45,704 nucleotides of DNA from an uncultured Phycisphaerales bacterium (GCA_903845195.1 CAIMWO010000048.1:1-45704); one strand, 5' to 3'; counted from the first letter of the stretch, positions 1-8,039 are shown. A program made the numbers and translations. The notes: generated by a model not told the origin, from the sequence alone.

Positions 1-284
1 CCCGTGAGCAGCACCGCACTGCACAACACCACGCTCACCTTCGCCGCCGCCATCGCCAGGTCATCCCACCACACACGCCGCGTCGTCAAATATCCCACGC
101 TCGCCACAAATACCAACAGGCATGCGACAAACGTATTGATCGCCACCGGCAAATGGATGTAAAAAATCTTCTGAATGATCCCCATCGTCGCTTCTTCCGG
201 CGTATCCCAGAAGACGCGGGCCACCACCGCGGCAAACGCCGCCGCCGTGATCAGCCAGTACATCAGAACCGCCGCCTTTTTCAT
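1..284 (-). CDS. ccmC: haem exporter protein CcmC (partial, N-terminal part)
   Basis: Only the first ~94 residues are present; the gene runs off the left edge. CcmC is an inner-membrane protein of the WWD family that loads haem onto CcmE during cytochrome c maturation. The visible part starts MKKAAVLMYW, has a first membrane helix, then 'QKIFYIHLPVA', the conserved periplasmic motif of CcmC after helix 1, followed by a second hydrophobic segment. The WWD motif itself lies outside the window. The ATG at 284 follows a good Shine-Dalgarno (AAGGAG) and lies 11 bp after the ccmB stop, so it is the last visible gene of the ccm operon. Confidence 0.88.
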   Translation of the reverse strand, partial: MKKAAVLMYWLITAAAFAAVVARVFWDTPEEATMGIIQKIFYIHLPVAINTFVACLLVFVASVGYLTTRRVWWDDLAMAAAKVSVVLCSAVLLT

Positions 285-295
285 GCCGCACTCCT

Positions 296-973
296 TCACG
301 GTTCCAACACCACTTCAAATACCAGCCAGCTCGTCACCAGGAAGATCGCATCAAACGCCAGCAGGATCGTCATCCCCGTCCCGCCCGGCGACGCCCCATC
401 GCGGAACATCGCCGTCATTTGCTGCGTCGACGCGATCACCAGCGGCAATATCACCGGAAAAATCACCAGCGCCAGCAGCCCGCCGGCCAGCCGCGACGAA
501 CTCACCAGCGCCGCGAACAACGTCCCGACTGCCGCAAATCCCGCCATCGAAATCAGGATGATCAGCACAAATCCGCCCGGCGCCGGCGACAGATCGAAAC
601 CAAAAAACAAAATCCCCACCGGCGTAATCACCGCCGCCACCGCCAACATCAGCACCAGGTTACTGATCAATTTGCTCGCGTAGATCACTCCGCGATCGAT
701 CGGCGCCAATAGCAATCCCGCCAGCGCCCCATCCTGCCGTTCCACCGCCATCGTCTTTTCAAAGCACAGCACCCCGCTGAACAGATACGCCACCCACAAA
801 ATCGCCGGCGTACCCATCCGCGCCAGTTCGGGCGACTGCCCGAAACCCAGCCCCAGCACGCTTACGATCAGCACCCCCAGCACCAATACCAGCCCCATCG
901 TCTGGCGCGTCCGCCCCTCGATCCGCAAATCCTTGGCCGTCAGCGTCACAATCTGTCGCAGTGTGCTGCTCAT
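296..973 (-). CDS. ccmB: haem exporter membrane subunit CcmB
   Basis: Membrane subunit of the CcmAB(CD) ABC-type complex that releases holo-CcmE during c-type cytochrome maturation. The 225-residue product has the usual CcmB length and about six hydrophobic segments. The N-terminal amphipathic region with 'KDLRIEGRTRQ' and the following 'FSGVLCFEKTMAVERQDGALAGLLLAPIDR' stretch (about residues 65-95, seen as two blocks) match the family pattern. Its ATG overlaps the ccmA stop by 4 bp (ATGA), indicating translational coupling. The order ccmA-ccmB-ccmC is that of classical System I loci. Confidence 0.93.
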   Translation of the reverse strand: MSSTLRQIVTLTAKDLRIEGRTRQTMGLVLVLGVLIVSVLGLGFGQSPELARMGTPAILWVAYLFSGVLCFEKTMAVERQDGALAGLLLAPIDRGVIYASKLISNLVLMLAVAAVITPVGILFFGFDLSPAPGGFVLIILISMAGFAAVGTLFAALVSSSRLAGGLLALVIFPVILPLVIASTQQMTAMFRDGASPGGTGMTILLAFDAIFLVTSWLVFEVVLEP

Positions 974-1713
974 GCGCTCATCTCCTGGAGCACACGCCGC
1001 TCGTCTAACTCGCTCGAACCTGCATCAATAACTTTTTTTCCGCCCCGCAGCACCACCGCCCGCTCCGCCAGCCGCAGGCTCTGCCCGATGTCATGATTTG
1101 CCAGCACGATCGTCTTGCCCGCCGCGTGCAGATCGCGAAGTACCTTTTCCAGCACCGCCGTCGAAGGCGCATCGAGCCCCGCAAACGGCTCATCCGCCAG
1201 CAGCAACTCCGGATCGTGCATCAGCGCCCGCGCAATCGCCACGCGCTGCATCATGCCGCGGCTGAACGCCTTCACCGCATCGCTGGCCCGTGTCGCCAAT
1301 CCCATGGCCTCAAGCAAATGCATCGCCCGCTTTCGCACGTCCGCCACGCCGTACAGCGCCCCGAAAAATTCCAGGTTTTCCCGTGCCGAAAGATCGTGAT
1401 ACAGCATCGTCTGATGCCCGATCAGCCCGATCTTCGCCCGCACCTTCACCGCCGCCGTGCCGCGCGCCTCCATGCCGAACAGCTCCAGCCGCCCGCTCGT
1501 CGGCGTCGTCAGCGTCGCCAGCAGTTTCAGCAGCGTACTCTTCCCCGCGCCATTGGCCCCCAGCAGCGCAATGAATCGCCCGCGTCCCACTTCCAGATCG
1601 ATGCCCTTGAGGATCGGCCGCTCGTCGATCGACTTGCACAAACCGTTCGCCCGCACCGGCATCGCCGCTGTGTTCGTTTGTGTTTCTGTTGTCGTCATCG
1701 TCAGCGCCGTCAC
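970..1713 (-). CDS. ccmA: haem exporter ATP-binding subunit CcmA
   Basis: ABC ATPase that powers release of haem-loaded CcmE. Visible motifs: Walker A GANGAGKST at residues 52-60, ABC signature region 'FSRGMMQR' at 150-157, Walker B 'LLLADEP' at 170-176 and the switch His in 'ANHDIG' (His207). The length, 247 residues, is slightly above the ~210 typical of CcmA because of an N-terminal Thr-rich extension of about 20 residues. The start is GTG at 1713, after AGGAAGGG and only 3 bp from the stop of the upstream exported protein; an internal ATG at residue 18 would give a family-length protein and cannot be excluded. It overlaps ccmB by 4 bp. Confidence 0.93.
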   Translation of the reverse strand: MTALTMTTTETQTNTAAMPVRANGLCKSIDERPILKGIDLEVGRGRFIALLGANGAGKSTLLKLLATLTTPTSGRLELFGMEARGTAAVKVRAKIGLIGHQTMLYHDLSARENLEFFGALYGVADVRKRAMHLLEAMGLATRASDAVKAFSRGMMQRVAIARALMHDPELLLADEPFAGLDAPSTAVLEKVLRDLHAAGKTIVLANHDIGQSLRLAERAVVLRGGKKVIDAGSSELDERRVLQEMSA

Positions 1714-1716
1714 GAA

Positions 1717-2961
1717 TTATCCCTTCCTGGCGTTGCCTGCGCGATTCTCACCCGTCTTCGCCCCGGCCTTTGCTCCCTTGGGCTTCTTTAAGAATAGCAC
1801 GCCGACCCCGCACAGTCCGATCAAAACCGCCCCGGCCACCGCCACGTTCTTCGCCGACAACTCCTTCACGCCGTCCGCCTTCTCGCCCGCGAGCTTCCCA
1901 CTCAACCCCGCAATCGTCAGCGTCGCCGTCGTCCCGGCCTTGATATCCTTGCCGTGAAACGCGCGTACCTGCTGCTCTTCGCCCATGCTCATCTTATCGC
2001 CGCCTTCGATGCCCTGCGCCGTCACCGTGGCCCCCTCCGCGGGCACAAACACCATCATGTGCCCGATGTCCGCCGGCGCCGTAATCGGCAGGCTGACCGT
2101 CCCATTCACCGCCGGCACCATATACGCCACGCGAAACTGCGTCTGCCCCGGAAACAACGGCCCGCCGCTGTAAATCCCTTCATTCGTAATCTGCGTCGCG
2201 GATTCATCAAACCCGCCCATCAGTCGCACCCCCGTCGCCCCCGCCGGCAGCGGCAGCAGGAACGTATACACCTTGCCGTCACGCGCCTGTCCCATCCACG
2301 CCCGGTCGGTCGGGTTCTCCGCCGAGATCATCTCCGTCACACTGATCCCCTCGCCGCCCTCCGCCCACTGCACGATCACGTGCCGCATATTCACAGTCCA
2401 TTCCGGCTTCGTCTGCGTCGCATCGTACACCTTCAGATCGATATGCTGCGTCGGATTCGCCGGGTCCAGCACCGGCCCGATCCCCTGCTGCTCCAATCCC
2501 CCGTGCCGCACCGTCACCATCGCCTGGCATTCCACCCGCACCGGAATATCGTTGATTACGCCCGCGCCCTTGGCGTCCAGCGTCAAATCCCATTTCTTCA
2601 GCACGATCCCCTGGTGATACAACTCCACCGTCACCGATTCTCCCCCCACGGGCGTGCCGTCCTTGGTCCCGGCTATCGCCTGAATCTCAATGCTGCCTTT
2701 CACCGTCGGCATCGTTGTGCCCGCCTCCCCCATCGCCGGATGCCCCGCCGGCATCGGCGCATCAGCACCGCCAATTGCGGGATGTCCAGCCGGCATCGGC
2801 GCATCAGCACCGCCAATTGCGGGATGTCCAGCCGGCATCGGCCCAACAGCACCACCAATCGCCGGATGCCCCGCCGGTAGCGTCGTCGGTCCAGGCATCT
2901 GCGCCAGCCCCACCGACGCCATCGTCAACACCAACATACTTGTCAGCCAAGGCATCCTCAT
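1717..2961 (-). CDS. exported membrane-anchored protein with tandem GHP repeats, Ccm operon, unknown function
   Basis: Not recognised as a named family. The 414-residue product starts with a signal peptide (MRMPWLTSMLVLTMASVGLA-), followed by four near-identical 14-residue units of the form MPAGHPAIGGADAP (roughly residues 27-80), a beta-rich body of ~270 residues, a single C-terminal membrane helix ('AGAVLIGLCGVGVLFL') and a Lys-rich tail. The body is paralogous to the next upstream gene: both have an 'H-G/A-G-x-EQQ-x-x-GP' stretch, 'MRHV' and 'NPxDxAWxG'. Its ATG overlaps the stop of that gene by 4 bp, and ccmA follows after 3 bp, so it belongs to the Ccm operon. A periplasmic face is inferred from the signal peptide and C-terminal anchor. 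A role in haem or metal handling is suggested only by context and the His repeats. Confidence 0.8.
   Translation of the reverse strand: MRMPWLTSMLVLTMASVGLAQMPGPTTLPAGHPAIGGAVGPMPAGHPAIGGADAPMPAGHPAIGGADAPMPAGHPAMGEAGTTMPTVKGSIEIQAIAGTKDGTPVGGESVTVELYHQGIVLKKWDLTLDAKGAGVINDIPVRVECQAMVTVRHGGLEQQGIGPVLDPANPTQHIDLKVYDATQTKPEWTVNMRHVIVQWAEGGEGISVTEMISAENPTDRAWMGQARDGKVYTFLLPLPAGATGVRLMGGFDESATQITNEGIYSGGPLFPGQTQFRVAYMVPAVNGTVSLPITAPADIGHMMVFVPAEGATVTAQGIEGGDKMSMGEEQQVRAFHGKDIKAGTTATLTIAGLSGKLAGEKADGVKELSAKNVAVAGAVLIGLCGVGVLFLKKPKGAKAGAKTGENRAGNARKG
2738..2880 (-). repeat. 42-bp tandem repeat inside the GHP-repeat gene
   Basis: Three full units and one partial unit of 42 bp begin at 2738, 2780, 2822 and 2864, each opening with GGATG on the plus strand. 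Unit 2 differs from its neighbours by only a few bases. The period is 14 codons, so unit gain or loss keeps the reading frame and changes the number of GHP motifs. Confidence 0.9.
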
Positions 2962-4145
2962 GGATGACCCTCCGTCTTGCCGTGTTCCATCGGACGTGTT
3001 TGCGGTTTCGGAGCAAACACAATGTTGCTCAACTCGATCGTCGCCGTCGCCCCGGCCTTCACTTGCCGCGCCTTGTACAGTTGCATCCCGCTGCTGTTCT
3101 TGGCCATCGGGCCCGTGCCCATCTCCACCCCCTCAGCTTTCTCCACCTTCGCACCGACCGGCAGATACACCGCAAACAGCGTCGTATCCGCTGGCGCCAC
3201 AAAACTCAACGTCGCCTTCCCATCTGTTACCGGCAGCGAGTAGCCAAACCAGTATTCCGTCGACTGCGGCAACATCGCTTTCCGCCGTATCAATTTCCCA
3301 CCCTCCTCCTTGGCCCCTGCCTCCAGCATGCCCGGCCCCATGATCAGATCCGAAAATCCGGCCGGCAACGTGATGCTCAGCGTCTCTCGCTCTTTCTTTT
3401 CGTTCAGCGTTCCCACCCACGCCTTGTCCAGCGGGTTGAATCCGCCGATCATCTCCGTCACCTTGAGCGACCGCACCTTTCCCACCCCCTCCGTCTCTAT
3501 CGTCACATGTCGCATCCCGATCGACCACGCCGGCAACGACTCCGTCACTTCGTACACCTTCATCGCGATCTCAATCGCCGGCTGGTACTTGGTCATCGAT
3601 GGACCGACCAACTGCTGCTCCACCCCCGCATGCGTTACCGTCACCACCGGCTGAAACGCCTCATCCAGCGGCAAATCCTTCAGTTCCACCACGCCCTTCG
3701 CATCCATCTTCACATCGTAAGTCTTCAGCACTTTCCCTTTGCTATACAGGGCGACGTTCACCGGATCCTGCAAAATCGCCGCCCCACCAGGCGTCCCTTG
3801 ACTGATCAATACCCGCAATGCCCCCATCGCCTTTTCTTCACCAGCCCCCGGATGCCCCATCGGCAACCCACCGCCGCCCATTCCCGGATGACCCGCCGGC
3901 ATCGATGTCGGCGATTGATCCAGATGCGGATGTCCCGCCGGCAACACTCCCTCCGCCGCCGCCCCTTGCGTGGTGGGGGGGGTGGGGGGGTGGTTAGTGG
4001 ATGGGGGGGGGCTAACGGTATCCGACGCGCCATGCGGCGCCGGCGTATGTTGCCCCATCGCCACTCCCGTAAACATCACCGCGCCCGCCATCGCCCAAAT
4101 CACGCCGCTCATCATCGTTCTCGTTGATCTTTCCCGGCTCATCAT
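2958..4145 (-). CDS. exported GHP-motif protein, paralogue of its downstream neighbour, unknown function
   Basis: Not recognised as a named family. The 395-residue product has a signal peptide ending near 'TGVAMGQ', a Pro/Thr/His-rich linker with 'PAGHPHLDQ', 'PAGHPGMGG' and 'PMGHPGAGE', and a beta-rich body matching the 414-residue paralogue ('MRHVTIETEG', 'FNPLDKAWVG'). It has no C-terminal membrane helix and ends exactly in Gly-His-Pro. Two ATGs are adjacent (4145 and 4142); the second is better spaced from the GAGGTGG ribosome-binding site. It follows ccmF by 102 bp and overlaps the next gene by 4 bp. The part coding for residues ~45-60 contains three long cytosine runs that could slip. 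A periplasmic partner of the Ccm machinery is an inference from position. Confidence 0.8.
   Translation of the reverse strand: MMSRERSTRTMMSGVIWAMAGAVMFTGVAMGQHTPAPHGASDTVSPPPSTNHPPTPPTTQGAAAEGVLPAGHPHLDQSPTSMPAGHPGMGGGGLPMGHPGAGEEKAMGALRVLISQGTPGGAAILQDPVNVALYSKGKVLKTYDVKMDAKGVVELKDLPLDEAFQPVVTVTHAGVEQQLVGPSMTKYQPAIEIAMKVYEVTESLPAWSIGMRHVTIETEGVGKVRSLKVTEMIGGFNPLDKAWVGTLNEKKERETLSITLPAGFSDLIMGPGMLEAGAKEEGGKLIRRKAMLPQSTEYWFGYSLPVTDGKATLSFVAPADTTLFAVYLPVGAKVEKAEGVEMGTGPMAKNSSGMQLYKARQVKAGATATIELSNIVFAPKPQTRPMEHGKTEGHP
3975..4011 (-). repeat. three homopolymer G/C tracts inside a coding region
   Basis: Runs of 8, 7 and 9 consecutive G (plus strand) lie within 37 bp, encoding the 'SPPP...HPPTPPTT' part of the 395-residue exported protein. 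Each run is long enough for slipped-strand change of reading frame; it is also a classic place for sequencing error. The frame as given is open. Confidence 0.9.
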
Positions 4146-4247
4146 TCCACCTCGTAAGAGTCGCTCGCTCTGCTGATTTCAAGAGCCTTTCGAGTGCTTG
4201 CGACCTTATTGCGAAAGGAGTCCCTGACACTTCAATCGTCGCTGCGC

Positions 4248-6266
4248 TCAAATTGCCGCAGGCCGATTCTCGCTATTTTCCATCCGACCTGGCGCCGTTG
4301 CCGTCGCCACAACCTCAGCCTGCCTGGCTTTACGTTGCGGCAGCAGACACATCATGCCGCCCAGCGTCATCAGCCCACCGCCAATCCATATCCAATCCAC
4401 CAGCGGATTCACAATCACCTGCAGCGTGATCGTCTGGGCGCCTTCTTCCCATCCCGCAAGGTTCATGTACACATCTCCGCCCAGACCGAACCGTATCGCC
4501 ACTTCACTTGCCGACTGTCCCTGTTCCATACTCTTATCATAAAACCGACGCTCAGGACGAAGCGTATACTTGCTCCCGTCCTTCGCGGTGACATCCACGG
4601 TCGCGACGGCCGCCATGTGATTCGACCGTCGCGTCTCCTCCAAACTCCGGTAGGCTACCGTGTATCCGCCAATGGTGGCGGTCTCATTACTCTTCAACGC
4701 CACCGTTTCATTCACGTTGTAAAGGCTCGATCCCGCCACACCCACAATCACCGCCGCCAGCCCGATGTGCGCCGTCTGAGCCCCCCAGCGATGCGGTGTC
4801 CCCCGCAGCACCCGTATCACAGCTATCACCACATTACTTCCCTCACTCGCCTGCCAGATGGTCGTGCCAAAATCGATCGCCACGCCCGCCAGCACACCTG
4901 CCGCCACGGCTCCCGTCGCCAGTGCCCATATTGCCAGATGTCCCGATACCGCAACCAGAATCGCCCCGATTACTCCGGCCCCAATCATATACCCCAACAA
5001 CTTCTTCGCGCGCGCACTCGCTTCGCCGTAACCCAGGATCGGCCCGGTCGCCATCAATCCCGCCAGCACCACCGCCATCGGCAGCACCACCTTGTTATAG
5101 AACGGTCCCGACACCGTCACCCCCTGCCCGCCAAACGCCCCGCTCAAAATCGGAAATATTGTCCCCACCAGCGTCACCACCGTCATGGCCACCAGCAACA
5201 CATTGGCCGACAGGAACACGCCCTCGCGGCTGAGCATCGCATCGAGCGCATGCTCGCCGCTCAGCAGTCCCAACCGCGCCACAATCAGCACCAGACTCCC
5301 CACGGTCAGGATCGCCATGAACACCAGGAAAAACGTGCCGATAGGAGACTCGCCAAAACTATGCACGCTCTGAATCACGCCGCTGCGGGTCAGATACGTT
5401 CCGAATATGCACAGCAGAAACGTCCCCGCCGTCAAAAACGCCGTCCAACGCTTGAACATCCCGCGCCGGCGAAATACCGCGATCGAGTGCAGCAGCGCCG
5501 TCGCCGTCAGCCACGGCAGCAAACTCGCATTTTCCACCGGATCCCATGCCCAGTAGCCGCCCCAACCCAATTCCACGTACGCCCACTGCGCCCCCAGCAC
5601 AATGCCGACGCTCAGGAACAACCACGATGCAATCACCCACGGTCGCAAATCTTCCAGCCAACCCCGGTCTTCGCGCCCCGTGAGCAGTGCCGCAACCAGT
5701 ATCGCAAACGGCACCGTGAATCCCGCGTATCCCAAAAACAGCAGCGGCGGATGAAACACCATCGCAAAATTCTGCAGCATCGGATTCAGCCCGTGCCCAT
5801 CCGCCACCCGTACCGTCGCCGCTTCAAAGGGATTCCCCGCGTACAACATCAGCAAGGCAAAAAAACCCGTCACCCCGGCCATCACCGCCAGGCTGATCGC
5901 AGCTTCATTCGTTTCACGCTTTCGCAGCGCCACCGCAAGAATCAATCCCATCACCCCCAACACCCACGCCCAGAACAGCAGACTCCCCTCCTGCCCCGCC
6001 CAGAATGCCGCAATCTTATATCCCAGCGGCAACGCCCGCTCGCTGTGCTCGGCCACGTAGGACAGACCAAAATTGTTGTCGATCAAACTCTTCAGCAGCG
6101 CCCAGGCGCTCACACTCAGCAGTACCGCGATCAACCCCATCCCCCAGCATGCCGCACGCAGCGCCGCCTCAAGACCCAAACGTATATGTGCGATGGTCGC
6201 CACGATCACCGCCACCGCCACCAGCAACGTCCCCGCCAGTGCATACTCGCCGATCGTCACGATCAT
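4248..6266 (-). CDS. ccmF: cytochrome c haem lyase subunit CcmF
   Basis: Large polytopic membrane protein that takes haem from CcmE and ligates it to CXXCH cysteines of apocytochromes. The 672-residue product has many membrane helices and the periplasmic WWD motif 'GWGGYWAWDPVENASLLPWL' at residues 234-253. Other CcmF hallmarks are 'FWAGQEGSLLFWAW' (88-101), the His-containing 'AMVFHPPLLFLGYAG' (168-182) and a C-terminal region with 'GGGLMTLGG' near the last helix. The length is usual for the family. Its ATG lies inside the ccmE end (4-bp overlap) after GGGGAGG. No ccmD, ccmG, ccmH or ccmI gene is seen in the window. Confidence 0.96.
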   Translation of the reverse strand: MIVTIGEYALAGTLLVAVAVIVATIAHIRLGLEAALRAACWGMGLIAVLLSVSAWALLKSLIDNNFGLSYVAEHSERALPLGYKIAAFWAGQEGSLLFWAWVLGVMGLILAVALRKRETNEAAISLAVMAGVTGFFALLMLYAGNPFEAATVRVADGHGLNPMLQNFAMVFHPPLLFLGYAGFTVPFAILVAALLTGREDRGWLEDLRPWVIASWLFLSVGIVLGAQWAYVELGWGGYWAWDPVENASLLPWLTATALLHSIAVFRRRGMFKRWTAFLTAGTFLLCIFGTYLTRSGVIQSVHSFGESPIGTFFLVFMAILTVGSLVLIVARLGLLSGEHALDAMLSREGVFLSANVLLVAMTVVTLVGTIFPILSGAFGGQGVTVSGPFYNKVVLPMAVVLAGLMATGPILGYGEASARAKKLLGYMIGAGVIGAILVAVSGHLAIWALATGAVAAGVLAGVAIDFGTTIWQASEGSNVVIAVIRVLRGTPHRWGAQTAHIGLAAVIVGVAGSSLYNVNETVALKSNETATIGGYTVAYRSLEETRRSNHMAAVATVDVTAKDGSKYTLRPERRFYDKSMEQGQSASEVAIRFGLGGDVYMNLAGWEEGAQTITLQVIVNPLVDWIWIGGGLMTLGGMMCLLPQRKARQAEVVATATAPGRMENSENRPAAI

Positions 6267-6703
6267 CGCGCCGCCTCCCCGGCTTCCGTGGTCGGCCGAT
6301 TCACCGGATGTCCCTTGGGTGCCTCATCATACTTACTGGCGCATTTGGTCATCATCAGATCGCTTTGGAAAATGCCTTGTGCGTCCCGTTTGCCTTCCAC
6401 CAGCACTTCGCCGCCGGCTTTGAACAGGTCCGGCACGATCCCGTGATAATTCACCGCGATCTGCTGCCCGTCCCCCAGCAGCACGAACTTCGCCGATAGC
6501 TGACTCTTCTGAACGTCGAGCCCCTCTGCCCCCACCTTTCCACACAGCCTCACCCGCTGCCCCTGGTACTTCGCATCACTTAGATAGGTGTTCACGCCCA
6601 CCGTGTACGTCCACCCCGTCTGCATGCCCGCAAACGACAGGTACACAATCGCCCCAACGAAGATCACCCCGGCGATCGAAAGTTTCCATCGTTTATGTGT
6701 CAT
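6263..6703 (-). CDS. ccmE: haem chaperone CcmE, Cys-X3-Tyr variant
   Basis: Periplasmic, membrane-anchored haem chaperone that covalently holds haem between CcmC and CcmF. The 146-residue product has an N-terminal helix (residues 9-27), an OB-fold core ('RVRLCGKVG', 'VNYHGIVPDLFKAGGEVLVEG') and the haem-binding tail. In most bacteria the tail motif is HxxxY; here it is C121-A-S-K-Y125. Cys-X3-Tyr CcmE is known from archaea and some sulfate reducers and defines System I*, which typically lacks CcmH. The tail goes on to 'KGHPVNRP', the Gly-His-Pro motif also seen in the two unknown proteins of the same operon. First gene of the operon; the ATG at 6703 follows GAGGGC. Confidence 0.95.
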   Translation of the reverse strand: MTHKRWKLSIAGVIFVGAIVYLSFAGMQTGWTYTVGVNTYLSDAKYQGQRVRLCGKVGAEGLDVQKSQLSAKFVLLGDGQQIAVNYHGIVPDLFKAGGEVLVEGKRDAQGIFQSDLMMTKCASKYDEAPKGHPVNRPTTEAGEAAR

Positions 6704-6913
6704 GCGCTATGCCCTCATCAAGTATCCGCCAGATACAGGACAAGAGCAATGCCACAGCTTACAGAACAAATATATTGATGTGAAATTTTTATAAACTGTT
6801 TGTGTAAAATAGTTTATAACAAATACTTAAATCTGGATAAATTTGTCCAGACGCGTTCTCTCTCACCCCTGAGAACCCGGCTATCCCCCCTCGTCTTGGC
6901 TGCGGGAGGGTTT
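6704..6913 (-). promoter_or_regulatory. AT-rich promoter region of the ccm operon with a perfect dyad
   Basis: The 210-bp gap before ccmE is far more AT-rich than its surroundings. It holds a perfect 9-bp inverted repeat, TTATAAACT (6789-6797) and AGTTTATAA (6811-6819), with a 13-bp spacer; the half-site centres are 22 bp apart, two helical turns, as expected for a dimeric regulator. No GG-N10-GC pattern on the minus strand was found, so this operon is probably read by a sigma-70-type holoenzyme. The regulator is unknown. Confidence 0.5.
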
Positions 6914-7711
6914 TCACTGCGCCTCGTGGCAGCTCATACACAGTTTGCTTGACTCGTTGCTCATCACCAGCAGCTTCGCATTCGACGCATACGGGCTGTG
7001 GCAACTCTCGCACCCCACCTGCCCGTTGAATATGCGTATCCGATAATTCAGGTTCGATGGCGCTCTGAAACTCATTTCTCGCGACTTCACCCCGCCGACC
7101 ATCGGTGCCGAACGGTAAGGCACCGCAACCGGATGATTGTTCCGTGTCGCATCCTGGGCCACCGTTCCATCATGGCAACTCATGCACGATCGGCTTCCGT
7201 CATTCAGCCCCAAAGTGTCGGTTGTCTTCCCCCCGCGCCACATCAGATGCGCCCTTTCCGTACCCAGCGGATGCATCGATTTGCGGCTCAAACTGCCGTC
7301 CGTGTGGCAATTGAAGCAAAACGAACCTGTATCGAACGCTTTTGCCGGCCGAAGCAAGCTTGTTTTCGCTCCGCTGGTACGCATCGCAGCATGATCGGCC
7401 GTCGTATTCAAGTGGCACGTAATGCACGTAACTTGGTTATTTTCCAAGGGCATAGAGTCTGGCACCGTCATCGACGGCACCACGTTGCTCGGATGCGAGA
7501 ACCCCTCCTCCATCTCATGACACCGCATGCACTGCGCCCCCGTCATCTGCCCACTCATTCCCGCCATCATATCGGTTGTAACTTCATTTCCCGCAAGCGT
7601 TTGTGGTGCAAGGATGAGCACCGCAAGAAGCATCGGAAGCACCATCAGCGGCGCCAGCACCCATCGTCTCCGGATTCTCAGCAGGGGGGCCAACGGATCT
7701 CGGTTGATCAT
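6914..7711 (-). CDS. hexahaem c-type cytochrome, exported
   Basis: The 265-residue product has a basic N-terminus and hydrophobic helix (about residues 16-38, 'LAPLMVLPMLLAVLIL') that is a signal peptide or anchor, then six CXXCH motifs (CMRCH, CITCH, CFNCH, CMSCH, CESCH, CMSCH). The order '...CMSCHDGTVA...NNHPVAVPY...CESCHSPY...KLCMSCH' is the paired-CXXCH architecture shared with the tetrahaem and 12-motif cytochromes of this locus. It is divergent from the tetrahaem gene. Six haems is the number in Geobacter OmcS, but the sequence layout is not enough to call it an OmcS homologue. Periplasmic or extracellular electron transfer is the likely role. Confidence 0.9.
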   Translation of the reverse strand: MINRDPLAPLLRIRRRWVLAPLMVLPMLLAVLILAPQTLAGNEVTTDMMAGMSGQMTGAQCMRCHEMEEGFSHPSNVVPSMTVPDSMPLENNQVTCITCHLNTTADHAAMRTSGAKTSLLRPAKAFDTGSFCFNCHTDGSLSRKSMHPLGTERAHLMWRGGKTTDTLGLNDGSRSCMSCHDGTVAQDATRNNHPVAVPYRSAPMVGGVKSREMSFRAPSNLNYRIRIFNGQVGCESCHSPYASNAKLLVMSNESSKLCMSCHEAQ

Positions 7712-7972
7712 CGAAAGTCCTGTAGCAGCAATATTTTATGTCTAAATCACAAGTGCGATCCAGATGCTCCCACCACGCCTTCAGTGGACCGGCGAAAGGC
7801 ACCGAAAACCTTCGACGCGATCAGGGACCAACTTTCGATCGAACTTCGAATAACTCCAGCCCGCGGGAAGGCCTAAGTAAGGGGGATTCTTAGAAATGGG
7901 ATATAGATGGCTTAAAGGACCCGGTAATCCGTTATTTGGGGTCATAAACGCTGTTTTCGGGGTTTTCAATAG

Positions 7973-7988
7973 TGGTACGGGGGTTGCA
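7973..7988 (+). promoter_or_regulatory. sigma-54 (-24/-12) promoter before the tetrahaem cytochrome gene
   Basis: TGGTACG-GGGG-TTGCA fits the sigma-54 consensus TGGCACG-N4-TTGCW with one mismatch; GG (7974-7975) and GC (7986-7987) are exactly 10 bp apart. The predicted start point, about 12 bp after the GC, is near 7999, giving a leader of ~134 nt that opens with a hairpin. A matching NtrC-type activator is encoded at 32776-34164. Confidence 0.72.
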
Positions 7989-8000
7989 AAGGTACCCGTA

Positions 8001-8039
8001 GAAGCAGAGCGCCCGGTCTATACCGACCACGACTGCTTC
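8001..8039 (+). ncRNA. 5'-terminal stem-loop in the leader of the tetrahaem cytochrome mRNA
   Basis: GAAGCAG (8001-8007) pairs perfectly with CTGCTTC (8033-8039), and inside it CGGT (8014-8017) pairs with ACCG (8022-8025) around a CTAT loop. The outer stem begins within 1-2 nt of the transcription start predicted from the sigma-54 promoter. A hairpin at the very 5' end is a common way to protect an abundant mRNA; this role is inferred. It does not match the GEMM riboswitch consensus. Confidence 0.5.

Noticed and set aside
4354..6446. Long plus-strand frames opposite ccmF and similar long frames opposite the cytochromes and the sensor kinase
   Set aside because: They are Arg/His/Pro/Gln-rich mirror frames of GC-rich genes, without domains or ribosome-binding sites.
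7765..7780. A further sigma-54 promoter for the hexahaem gene on the minus strand
   Set aside because: GG-N10-GC spacing is met, but the rest (AGGCGTG, GAGCA) fits poorly.
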